Shown piece after piece: positions 25,388-33,254 of a stretch of 49,429 nucleotides of DNA; positions within the stretch are counted from its first letter, which is position 1, and every line of letters begins with the position of its first letter. A program made the translations under genes and the position numbers. The DNA comes from Sphingomonas sp. ERG5 (GTDB lineage Bacteria > Pseudomonadota > Alphaproteobacteria > Sphingomonadales > Sphingomonadaceae): contig NZ_JSXI01000071.1 of the NCBI RefSeq assembly GCF_000803065.1, forward strand, positions 1 through 49,429. The letters run 5' to 3'. The notes beneath the pieces are model-generated. The model was not told the origin of the DNA, searched no databases, and worked only from the letters and a program-made list of their open reading frames with translations.

Positions 25388-27228
25388 TGCTGGAACTCCC
25401 CTTCGTTGGCGCTTCTGACGTGAGTTTCGGTGAATGAATTGATGCTGGCGAATTCGGCGAGAAAGCGTTCGAGCACTGCCGAAAAAAGGAACATTCGCCC
25501 CTTGTCGAATGCGGTGTCGTCAAGCGTCACCTTGATCCGGTGCCCGCGCGCGATCGCCATGCGGTCGAGCCCGGGAACTCTCCGCGCGACCTTCGACGAT
25601 CGAATCCCGACAACGCCATCGACTTGCCGCCGCGATGCGGCATCATCCTGTCGACCGTATAAGGCGAGATGATCTCGCAACACTTGCGGGTCATCGCTGT
25701 CTTCAGGCGCCAGGGTGGCATAATTCGGCGTCAGATGACCGATCACGCGCCAGGCCGCGTCACCCATGCCAAGCGGCGCGCGCGGGCGGGTCGGCGCCCG
25801 CAACACGCTGACCGCACGGGTCGGAAGCCCCGAGACGGTGAAATGCTGGTCGCCTCGAAAGGTCAGCAATTCGGGCAATTCCCGGTTGGTCACCAATGCG
25901 CGCACCGCCAGTTCCTGAACGCCGTCCAGGCGCGTGGCGTCGCCGGGCGCGGTGAGGCCGATCCAGGTCTCGGTCCCGGTATATTCCCCGCGCCGCCGCA
26001 GCCTTTGTTCGCGCGTGGAAAGGCGCCGGGGGCGCAATTGCGTCGTATAGAACAGCGCCTCGTTCCAGTCGTAGAGCAGCGCGCCGAAGGCGTAGAGCGG
26101 CGCGACCGTGCGCGGATCGACCTTGTCGGGACGATGCGCCTGCACCTCGAGAATACGAAACACTTCGAAATCGAGCGGCCGGGCCCGGTCCGGGATAACG
26201 TGATGCTCATGGTCGAACCGCGACACCTGCACCCGGCCAAGCTGTTTTTCGAACAGGTTGATCGCCGGGGTGGCGAACAAGCGGAAATTGCTCGGATCGA
26301 GCGCATTGTGCAGCACCGGTGCGGTCCGGTCGAACAGCAGCACGACGTCGCAAGCCTTGGGACTGGCGGCAAAGGCGCGCCCGAGGCCCTTCAGGTCGAC
26401 GAACAGAAACCGCTCGGGGCAGGCGAAATATTCGGTGAGCAGCCGATAACCGCGGAACGACCGCAACTCGACCGGGAGCAATGCCTGGTCATCGTCAAAC
26501 CCCACCTGGCCTGGCGACGGCAGTTTCAGCCACCCATTCGGCCCCTCCGCGGAATCGGCCGACCTCGCCACCACCGCCAGCGTTTCGCCGATGATCTGTC
26601 GATACAGCTCGGCCGGCACCGCCTCCGATCCCGCCAGATAGAGCGGCAAGGAGTCGGGCAGTATCTGCGGCAAATCGACACCGTCGATCGCTTCGAAGCG
26701 CAGCCTGAGCCCAGCTTCCGCGCGAACGTTCGCGCTCGACGCAAAGGGCGCGACTGCGGCCCGGCTGGCGAGATATTCGACCTGCGTGATCTTGATCGGC
26801 CAGAGCGTCACATCGTGCCCGCTGCGAAACTCGACCGGAACGCCTCCCTGATCATGCGCGGTCGCGACCATCGGCGTTCCCCGCGGCACCACATAACCCT
26901 TGATCAGCGCGGGATCGCCACCGTTTGGTTCGAAACCGGCGATGCAGATCGACGGTGTCGGCGCCAGATAGTGCGGCTGTATCGCGTGCAGCAGATGCTG
27001 GGTGAATTCGGGATATTGATCGGCCAGCTTGAGCTGAACGCGCGCGCCGAGATAGGCGACCCCTTCGAGCAGACGCTCGACATAGGGGTCGGGATCCGTC
27101 GGCGTTTTCAGCCCCAGCCGTCCGGCCACCGCCTCATGTTCTTCGCCGAACGCGCGCGCTTCTTCGCGAAGATAGGCGAGTTCGTCATTGTAGAAGCGCA
27201 GAAGGCGCGGATCGATCCCGCCACTCAC
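25351..27228 (-). CDS. tssF: TssF, T6SS baseplate protein
   Basis: Baseplate wedge protein of 625 residues. The N-terminus (RLLRFYNDELAYLREEARAF, then DPYVERLLEGVAYLGARVQLKL) is diagnostic. The FTQHLLHAIQPHYLAPTPSI stretch and the later RGYRLLTEYFACPERFLF are also family hallmarks. Translation ends with RRHTI. The start lies 12 bases after the tssE stop and the 3' end overlaps tssG by 37 bases. Length is normal for the family. Confidence 0.96.
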   Translation of the reverse strand: MSGGIDPRLLRFYNDELAYLREEARAFGEEHEAVAGRLGLKTPTDPDPYVERLLEGVAYLGARVQLKLADQYPEFTQHLLHAIQPHYLAPTPSICIAGFEPNGGDPALIKGYVVPRGTPMVATAHDQGGVPVEFRSGHDVTLWPIKITQVEYLASRAAVAPFASSANVRAEAGLRLRFEAIDGVDLPQILPDSLPLYLAGSEAVPAELYRQIIGETLAVVARSADSAEGPNGWLKLPSPGQVGFDDDQALLPVELRSFRGYRLLTEYFACPERFLFVDLKGLGRAFAASPKACDVVLLFDRTAPVLHNALDPSNFRLFATPAINLFEKQLGRVQVSRFDHEHHVIPDRARPLDFEVFRILEVQAHRPDKVDPRTVAPLYAFGALLYDWNEALFYTTQLRPRRLSTREQRLRRRGEYTGTETWIGLTAPGDATRLDGVQELAVRALVTNRELPELLTFRGDQHFTVSGLPTRAVSVLRAPTRPRAPLGMGDAAWRVIGHLTPNYATLAPEDSDDPQVLRDHLALYGRQDDAASRRQVDGVVGIRSSKVARRVPGLDRMAIARGHRIKVTLDDTAFDKGRMFLFSAVLERFLAEFASINSFTETHVRSANEGEFQQWPPRIGRRHTI

Positions 27229-27240
27229 CGCCGCGAACGC

Positions 27241-27774
27241 CTATTCACGAACATTCACCGTCGCGGTTTCGGCCTCGACCTCAGTGCGGAATTTGACCGG
27301 CATGACCTGCGCGGCGGACGTGATGTCGCCTTGAATCAAATAGGTCAGCGCATGCGGGGTATCATCGTCATCGACCGGATCGACCGTCAGTCCCTCACGA
27401 TTGAGGCGCGGCTCGAACAACCGGATGGCGCGGCGGATCTCGCGCGCCCGCGCCAGCACCGCACGACGATTCAGCGTCCGACCCGCCAGATCGGTCAGTC
27501 CGAAGTTGAGCACCGATTCCGCGACCTGAGGATAGGGTTCCAGATCGACCAGCGATTCCAGGTTCGTCGTGTTGAACAGCCATGCCAGATCACGGCGAAT
27601 GGTGGCACGCAGCGCCGCTTCATTGAATCGCTCGAGCCGCGGCACCGAATAATAACGGAATTTCTCGCGCGCGACCTCGGGCGCTTCGTCGCTCATGTCA
27701 CGCATTCCCGAAATATCGAGATCGGCCACGAGCTTGTCGAACAATGTCGGGGTCAGTCGCTGAGTGACGGCCAT
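27241..27774 (-). CDS. tssE: TssE, gp25-like T6SS baseplate protein
   Basis: Small gp25/lysozyme-like baseplate subunit of 177 residues. It contains the family segments RRDLAWLFNTTNLES and VAESVLNFGLTDLAG, then an arginine-rich helix and EPRLNREGLTV. In T6SS this fold carries no lysozyme activity; the wedge EPR motif is visible as EPRLN. The start at 27774 (MAVTQRLTP) is chosen because the upstream open codons lie within tagJ and are atypical. It begins 10 bases after the tagJ stop. Confidence 0.94.
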   Translation of the reverse strand: MAVTQRLTPTLFDKLVADLDISGMRDMSDEAPEVAREKFRYYSVPRLERFNEAALRATIRRDLAWLFNTTNLESLVDLEPYPQVAESVLNFGLTDLAGRTLNRRAVLARAREIRRAIRLFEPRLNREGLTVDPVDDDDTPHALTYLIQGDITSAAQVMPVKFRTEVEAETATVNVRE

Positions 27775-27784
27775 GTCGATCCGA

Positions 27785-28564
27785 TCAATCCAGCACGAGC
27801 GAACGCACCGACAACAATTCGCAATCCTGCCCGTCGGAAAGCGACCAGAGACGCTGGCCCGATCCGGTCTGTCCATTCGGGCCATCGTGCCAATTGGTCG
27901 CACGCCCAAGCTGCTCGGCGGCATCGTCCGTGACGCCGGGATAGCGCGCCGGGATCAGCGCGGCGACCGAATGACCCGCCTTCATCGCGATCTCGACCGG
28001 ATACCAGACAACATCGCGCAGATCCTTGGGTCCTTCGCTCTTCAATCCAGCGATCGCGTCGAACGGAAGCAGCCCGTATCGCCCGCCGATAATCGCTTCG
28101 ATGCACGGACCGAACCGGACATCCGCATCGGCGATCCACTCGAACCGCTGACCGTCGATCGTGCCGGCCAGATCCGGCGCTTTCTCAAAGGCCTCGTCTC
28201 GCGCGGTCAATGCCGCTTTCCCGTCACCGATCGCCATCAATCGAATGGAATCGGCGACACCGTCAGCCCAGGAGGGCCCGCCATGAACCATCGCGGTCGA
28301 GGTGCCTGCAAAAACCGCCTCGCGTTCACGCTCGGCGGCGATGGCCTGGCCATAGACGACCGCCAGCATCGCCGCCTCAGGGGAAAGCTGCGCCAGCACG
28401 CCAAGGTGCGTCGCCGCCTTGTCCCATTCGCCACGGACCGAAAGCAATTGGAAGAGGAACAGGCGTGTGAGCACATCGCCCGGTTTGCGGCGGACGTCCT
28501 CGATCAGCACGCGACGCGCACCATCGAGGTCGCCCGACCGCAAAAAGTCGTCCGCGTTGCTCAT
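27785..28564 (-). CDS. tagJ: TagJ/ImpE-family T6SS accessory protein
   Basis: Protein of 259 residues in the ImpE/SciE/TagJ family. It starts with a TPR-like region (FLRSGDLDGARRVLIEDVRRKPGDVLTRLFLFQLL, quoted in part: FLRSGDLDGA) and ends with a beta-rich domain containing YGLLPFDAIAGL, DVVWYPVEI and GQRLWSL. In other species TagJ binds TssB and tunes ClpV-dependent sheath recycling. The start at 28564 gives the family-like N-terminus MSNADDFLRSGD; open codons upstream overlap the hcp 3' end and are unlikely to be used. Placement between hcp and tssE is usual. Confidence 0.92.
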   Translation of the reverse strand: MSNADDFLRSGDLDGARRVLIEDVRRKPGDVLTRLFLFQLLSVRGEWDKAATHLGVLAQLSPEAAMLAVVYGQAIAAEREREAVFAGTSTAMVHGGPSWADGVADSIRLMAIGDGKAALTARDEAFEKAPDLAGTIDGQRFEWIADADVRFGPCIEAIIGGRYGLLPFDAIAGLKSEGPKDLRDVVWYPVEIAMKAGHSVAALIPARYPGVTDDAAEQLGRATNWHDGPNGQTGSGQRLWSLSDGQDCELLSVRSLVLD

Positions 28565-28592
28565 CGCGCGCTCAACGGACGACCGGGGCGGA

Positions 28593-29087
28593 TCAGCCCG
28601 CCTCGTTCTGACGGATATCGTAATAGGCGGTGACGACGCCGCCGTCCTTGCCGCCCTGTTCATTCTGAGCCTGGTAATCGAACGTCACCTTGGCGCAGTT
28701 GAGCGTCACCGATTCCATGATGTTGTCGCCACCGGAGGAACCATTATTGTGAATGTCGGAGACAATGATGTCCTCGAGCTTGATCTTGTAATAGGTCAGC
28801 GGCTGATTGCCGTCGCCAGCCTTCTGCGAATAGATCGTCGCTTCCTTGATGTGCTTGCCCGAAGCACAGGATTTGAACAGCAACGGTGAGGCCTTGTCGA
28901 CTTGCTTCTGGATTCGAATGTCCGAAATCTCGGCTTTGCCGGATCCGCCGCCGGCGCCGCCGGTGTGGAACGAGCCGTGCTGGACCGCACCGAAATCAAA
29001 CGAAATGATATCGATCTCGTCCTGGTGGTTCTTCTTGCGCGATTCGCCCTGGATACCATCGATTTTCAAAAACAGATCGACTGCCAT
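28593..29087 (-). CDS. hcp: Hcp (TssD), T6SS tail-tube protein
   Basis: Hexameric tube subunit of 164 residues, expelled with VgrG during firing. Diagnostic segments are MAVDLFLKIDGIQGES at the start, ISFDFGAVQ, the KHIKEATIYSQKAG region and the C-terminal VTLNCAKVTFDY. An ATG doublet (29088-29090 and 29085-29087) is present. The second is chosen because AGGAG then lies 7 bases upstream and family members start MAVD. The gene stands alone between 55-base and 28-base gaps, longer than elsewhere in the block, which would allow separate high expression. Confidence 0.96.
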   Translation of the reverse strand: MAVDLFLKIDGIQGESRKKNHQDEIDIISFDFGAVQHGSFHTGGAGGGSGKAEISDIRIQKQVDKASPLLFKSCASGKHIKEATIYSQKAGDGNQPLTYYKIKLEDIIVSDIHNNGSSGGDNIMESVTLNCAKVTFDYQAQNEQGGKDGGVVTAYYDIRQNEAG

Positions 29088-29142
29088 CATACTTCTCCTG
29101 TGTGCGCCTAAGCTACTGATACACTACGTTAGATTGCCGACT

Positions 29143-30636
29143 TCAGGCCGACGTCTTGGGAAGGCGTGAGACCATGCTCAATGTCACATCCATGCCTTCG
29201 AGCTGATAATGCGGTACGAACATGAACTTTCCGAGATAGAATCCGGGATTTTCTTCGTCGGGAATAACCTCGATCTGCGCCTGTTTCAGCGGCAGGCGCG
29301 CCTTGGTTTCATCGTTCGATGTCGTTGGTGAACCATCGACATATTGCAGAACCCAGTTGTTGAGATCGCGCTGCAACTGCTCCGCCTCACGCGAACCGCC
29401 GACCCAGTCCCGCACCATGCATTTCAGATAATGCGCGAAGCGGCAGCTGGCGAAGATATAGGGAAGCCGTGCGGACAAATTGGCGTTCGCCGTCGCTTCC
29501 TTCTTGTCATAGGCGGCCGGACGGTGAACCGTCTGCGCGCCGATAAAGGTCGCCTGATCGGTGTTCTTGCGATGCAGCAAGGGCATCAGCCCCGCATTCG
29601 CGAGCTCGGCTTCGCGGCGATCGGAAATGGCGATTTCGGTCGGACATTTCAGGTCGATGCCACCATCGTCGGTCGGGAACATCGCCGTCGGCAAATCCTC
29701 GACCGTGCCGCCGGATTCAACGCCGCGAATGCGCGTCGTCCAGCCATAGGTCTTGAACGCCTCGGTGATCCGGGTGCCCATCGCATAGGACGCGTTCAGC
29801 CACAGATGCTGGTCATGCTCGCCGCCGACATCCTCTTCGAAATCGAACTCATCGACCGGATCGGTCTTGGCGCCATAAAGCGGACGCCCGAGGAAACGCG
29901 GCAACGCCAGCGCCAGATACCGGCTGTCCTCGGTCCGGCGGAAGGTCCGCCACGCGGCATAATCGGTCGCATCGAACAGCTTGCCCAGATCGCGCGGATT
30001 GGACAGCTCGGTCCAGCTCTCCATGCCCAGCAACGACGGCCCCGCCGCGGCGATGAACGGCGCATGCGCGGCGGCGCCAATCCGCGACAGGCCCTTCATG
30101 ACCTCCAGATCAGGCGCGGAGTGGTCGAAATAATAATCGCAGACGAACGCGCCATAGGGCTGCCCGCCCAGCTGACCGAATTCGGATTCGTAAATCTTCT
30201 TGAACAGCGGGCTCTGGTCCCACGCGGCATCGCGATACTGGCGGAACATCCGCCGGCACTCTTCCTTCGACATGTTCATCACCCGGATCTTCAGATCCTT
30301 GCCGGTGGATGTATTCATGACGAGATAGTTGAGCCCACGCCACGTTGATTCCAGCTTCTGGAATTCTTCGTGATGGATGATCTGGTTGATCTGTTCGGTC
30401 AGCTTGCGGTCGATTGCCGCGCGCAGGGCGTCGACGGTCGCGAAGACGTCACCGCCAATGATCTGGGCGTTGTGAAGCGCCTGCTCGGCCAAAGTCTGCA
30501 CCGCCTGTTCGATGCGCGATTTCCGCACATCGTCAGTCGGCTTGAATTCCTTTTGAAGCAGCGCCTGGAAATCGTCCAGCGCAGCTTCATCTACCTGAGG
30601 CTGCCCGCTTGTTTGATGCAGCGCTTCTTGCGCCAT
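29143..30636 (-). CDS. tssC: TssC, T6SS contractile sheath large subunit
   Basis: Sheath protein of 497 residues (VipB family), which polymerises with TssB around the Hcp tube. It has ESTWRGLNYLVMNTSTG, FGQLGGQPYGAFVCDYYFDH near the middle, WRTFRRTEDSRYLALALPRFL and the C-terminal PGFYLGKFMFVPHYQLEGMDV. Length is typical. It starts 32 bases after tssB, as usual for the tssB-tssC pair. The Thr/Ser-rich extreme C-terminus is ordinary. Confidence 0.97.
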   Translation of the reverse strand: MAQEALHQTSGQPQVDEAALDDFQALLQKEFKPTDDVRKSRIEQAVQTLAEQALHNAQIIGGDVFATVDALRAAIDRKLTEQINQIIHHEEFQKLESTWRGLNYLVMNTSTGKDLKIRVMNMSKEECRRMFRQYRDAAWDQSPLFKKIYESEFGQLGGQPYGAFVCDYYFDHSAPDLEVMKGLSRIGAAAHAPFIAAAGPSLLGMESWTELSNPRDLGKLFDATDYAAWRTFRRTEDSRYLALALPRFLGRPLYGAKTDPVDEFDFEEDVGGEHDQHLWLNASYAMGTRITEAFKTYGWTTRIRGVESGGTVEDLPTAMFPTDDGGIDLKCPTEIAISDRREAELANAGLMPLLHRKNTDQATFIGAQTVHRPAAYDKKEATANANLSARLPYIFASCRFAHYLKCMVRDWVGGSREAEQLQRDLNNWVLQYVDGSPTTSNDETKARLPLKQAQIEVIPDEENPGFYLGKFMFVPHYQLEGMDVTLSMVSRLPKTSA

Positions 30637-30668
30637 AGTCGGCTCCGATTGCGATTGAGGGAATACGA

Positions 30669-31199
30669 TTAAGCGGCGTCTTCGGTTCCACCGCCGGACT
30701 CGGCTTTCGTCTTGGCCGCGGAAATAGCCTGCAAAAGCGCCGGATCCTTCAGCACTTTATCAAGCAAATCCTGCGCGCCGTTCTTGCCGTCCATGTACGA
30801 CAGCAGATCCTCCAACTGAGTCCGCGCCTCGAGCAACTTGGCCAGCGGCTCCACATTCTTCGCGATCTCGCCCGGAGACAGATCGTTCATCGATTTGAAG
30901 GTGAGGTCGATGGCCATCTTACCGCCATCGCCGCCGAGCGTGTTGTCGACCGCAAAAGCGACGCGGGGCGCGATCGCCTCCATGCGCTGATCGAAATTGT
31001 CCATATCGAATTCAACGAACTCACGTGCCTCGGCCGCTTTCCGGTCCTTCAGGCTCTTACCCGAAAGATCCGACATCACGCCCATCACGAACGGCAGTTC
31101 GACCTTCTGGCGCGCGCCATAAGTTTCGACTTCATATTCGATATGGACCCGCGGTTTCCGATTTTCCCGGATGAAGCGTTGTCCGCTCTTGATCGCCAT
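30669..31199 (-). CDS. tssB: TssB, T6SS contractile sheath small subunit
   Basis: Sheath subunit of 176 residues (VipA family). It contains RVHIEYEVETYGARQKVELPF, VMGVMSDLSG and FVEFDMDNFDQRM, all characteristic. The start at 31199 (MAIKSGQRF) matches the family. An upstream extension to 31286 would run into the tssA 3' end and has no support. The 83-base gap to tssA is the largest within the first part of this block. The C-terminal helix (ALLQAISAAKTKAES) follows the ClpV-interaction region. Confidence 0.96.
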   Translation of the reverse strand: MAIKSGQRFIRENRKPRVHIEYEVETYGARQKVELPFVMGVMSDLSGKSLKDRKAAEAREFVEFDMDNFDQRMEAIAPRVAFAVDNTLGGDGGKMAIDLTFKSMNDLSPGEIAKNVEPLAKLLEARTQLEDLLSYMDGKNGAQDLLDKVLKDPALLQAISAAKTKAESGGGTEDAA

Positions 31200-31282
31200 A
31201 GGTGTCACATCCCTGTTTAATCTTACACTGACTGGTATTTGGCTGGTGTCGTCTTCACGTGCTGCCCCGCGATCCTGGCAAG

Positions 31283-32293
31283 TCACATCATATCCGAACG
31301 ACCATTCTCCTCGATCCGCGCGCGTAGCACCCCGTCCGCATCGGCTACGCCGTTAGGCGATATATCTCTCAATAACGCCATAAAGTCCATTGCAATCCAA
31401 CCTTTAATTCGGCCCAGGGCTGCAGGAATAGGGCTGGATGGTTCGCGTCGCACATAATAATCGATCACGGAATCGAGCGCGCGCGCAACATCCTCGCGGC
31501 TTTCTATCGCGCGACCGGCCGGCCGGCCGGCTCTGCGGCCGCCCCCGCCATCCGACGCGCCGCTCTCTTCAGCCTCCAGGGCCGCGCCGTCACCCGCGCC
31601 GGTGGACAATGTCACATAAGGGAGGACTGCATTGCGGATCGATTCGAGAACTTCATAAGTCGGCTCGAAATTGGTCCCCGTCTGGTTGGCATTGGTCGCC
31701 TGTTCGGAAAGGACTGCATCGGCACGCGTCAATGCATCGGTAATATTGTTCAACTGGTCGATAATGGCCTGCAATTGTTCGACCGGGGTATCGGCGATCG
31801 CCGCGCGAAACTGGCCATAACCGTCGCCGGACTCCCCTTCACGCGCGAAGCGTTCGAAATCCTCGCCCGAAAAACTGCCCAATCGCCCGTGCTCGACCAG
31901 CACCACACGCCGAAGCGGTCCGATAAACTCGCCGATCCGGACCAGCGATTCACACGGCGCCTTGCGCCCCTCAATGCCATATTCCTCAAGCTTGGGATGA
32001 ACGTCATCCCAGAAGGACTCCATCAATCCGGCCAGCGCCTGACAGCCATCCTCGACCAGCGTCAGCCGGTTCGACCGCGCGCCGGCCCGCGCCAGATAGA
32101 CGGCCAGCCAGAGATCCCTGGTGAGCTGGCTCTGCCCCGTGATCGCGGCGACCGTGTCCTTCCAGTCGACATCATCGGCCGCGCCGGATGCGGCACGCTC
32201 AAAGGCATGCTCGATCGCGCCGCGCTCGGGCGAATAGGACAGGTCGGGCCCTGCGGGATCGTTCGCGGCAAGCGGCACCAGAAGGGCCGCCAT
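31283..32293 (-). CDS. tssA: TssA (ImpA N-terminal domain), T6SS baseplate/cap protein
   Basis: Protein of 336 residues with an ImpA_N domain (LAGLMESFWDDVHP is the clearest motif, near residues 87-100). A short variable linker rich in Gly/Ala/Arg follows. The C-terminal segment (ESREDVARALDSVIDYYVRREPSSPIP, ending in KGWIAMDFMALLRDI, quoted in part: EPSSPIPAALGRIKGW) is the short class of TssA. TssA primes tube and sheath assembly. The gene begins 35 bases after the OmpA-family gene and is followed by tssB. Confidence 0.93.
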   Translation of the reverse strand: MAALLVPLAANDPAGPDLSYSPERGAIEHAFERAASGAADDVDWKDTVAAITGQSQLTRDLWLAVYLARAGARSNRLTLVEDGCQALAGLMESFWDDVHPKLEEYGIEGRKAPCESLVRIGEFIGPLRRVVLVEHGRLGSFSGEDFERFAREGESGDGYGQFRAAIADTPVEQLQAIIDQLNNITDALTRADAVLSEQATNANQTGTNFEPTYEVLESIRNAVLPYVTLSTGAGDGAALEAEESGASDGGGGRRAGRPAGRAIESREDVARALDSVIDYYVRREPSSPIPAALGRIKGWIAMDFMALLRDISPNGVADADGVLRARIEENGRSDMM

Positions 32294-32328
32294 ATCCGCC
32301 TGGCGATCAGGCCCGGACGAGGCGGGAC

Positions 32329-33075
32329 TCAGGAGATCAGCTCCGCCTCGACCCGACGATTCGTCGGATCGGTCGACCGATGACCGGGAAGCGGCACATC
32401 GGGGCCGAACCCACGCGTCTGGAGACGCTCCGGTTGCACGCCAAGGATCACCAGATAATCGGCCACGGCCTTTGCCCGCGCCCGCGACAGCGCCATGTTG
32501 ATATCGCGCGTGCCGCGCAGATCGGTGTGCCCCTCGATCAGGAAACGCTTCGATTTCAGCTCAGGGGTGAGCAGTGATTTGGCGAAGATCTGGGTTGCGG
32601 TCACACCGTCCGCCGACAGCTTGGCGGAATTGAGATCGAAGCCGATCATCAGGTCCGCGCGGGGCCGCCCCACCGCACCGACCGTGCCCATGGCCCCTGC
32701 ACCGGCCACGGCCGCCGCTCCGGCGCCAGCAATACGCCGGGGTCCGGCGCCATAAGCGTTGCCGTTCCGTGGCTTGCCGCGGACCATTACCGCTACGGGC
32801 TGGCCGGCAACGCGCTTCACGCCCCCGCCATTCACGCCCCCGCCATCGCTGCTGGCCGCGGCGTCCACCGCCGGACGCGCCAGGCGGAAACCCTTTGTCA
32901 CGGGCGCATCGCGGCTGACGGTTTCCGTCGTCGCGCCGTCGCACTTGCCGGCGAAGGTGCAGAGATAGCCTTCGACGCTGGGTTTTTCGCGAGGTGCTGC
33001 TGCCCCGCCGCTCTGGGCGATCGCGGGGAACGCACAAAGAGCCGTGAGGGGAATTATAAGCGAACGCGCCAACAT
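32329..33075 (-). CDS. OmpA-family exported protein heading the T6SS minus-strand block
   Basis: Protein of 248 residues with a signal peptide (MLARSLIIPLTALCAFPAIAQ). A Gly/Ala-rich middle with VNGGGVKRV and AGAGAAAVAGAGAMG follows. The C-terminal OmpA-like peptidoglycan-binding domain shows FLIEGHTDLRGTRDINMALSRARA, then VADYLVILGV and the final NRRVEAELIS. One Cys pair (LCTFAGKCDG) lies near the mature N-terminus. An ATG at 33075 is chosen because GGAG lies 6 bases upstream; the in-frame ATG at 33081 has no room for a ribosome site. First gene of the block reading into tssA. It may anchor the apparatus or serve in place of the missing TssJ lipoprotein, which is inference. Confidence 0.88.
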   Translation of the reverse strand: MLARSLIIPLTALCAFPAIAQSGGAAAPREKPSVEGYLCTFAGKCDGATTETVSRDAPVTKGFRLARPAVDAAASSDGGGVNGGGVKRVAGQPVAVMVRGKPRNGNAYGAGPRRIAGAGAAAVAGAGAMGTVGAVGRPRADLMIGFDLNSAKLSADGVTATQIFAKSLLTPELKSKRFLIEGHTDLRGTRDINMALSRARAKAVADYLVILGVQPERLQTRGFGPDVPLPGHRSTDPTNRRVEAELIS

Positions 33076-33254
33076 GGCCATCTCCAAGCCAGGTAACATT
33101 TCAGCAGACCCCAAGTTTAAGACCCCGATACTGTCGAAGCAACCCGCAACAGCCCCGGGTCACCGCTTGACTTGGATTAAGACGCTGGAGCCATTGTAAG
33201 GTTCCATCCGACACAGTAAGTATCGGAAGAATGGACAACAAAGAGGAGTAAGCG

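Noticed and set aside
22236..27933. Long plus-strand open frames opposite clpV, tssG, tssF and tssE (for example 22236-24059 and 25669-27933)
   Set aside because: All are opposite well-identified T6SS genes and rich in Arg/His/Gln with no recognisable motifs.
33160..33200. TTGACT box (33167-33172) as a -35 element for vgrG
   Set aside because: No acceptable -10 at 16-18 bases (best candidates CCATTG/CATTGT), so a promoter is not called.
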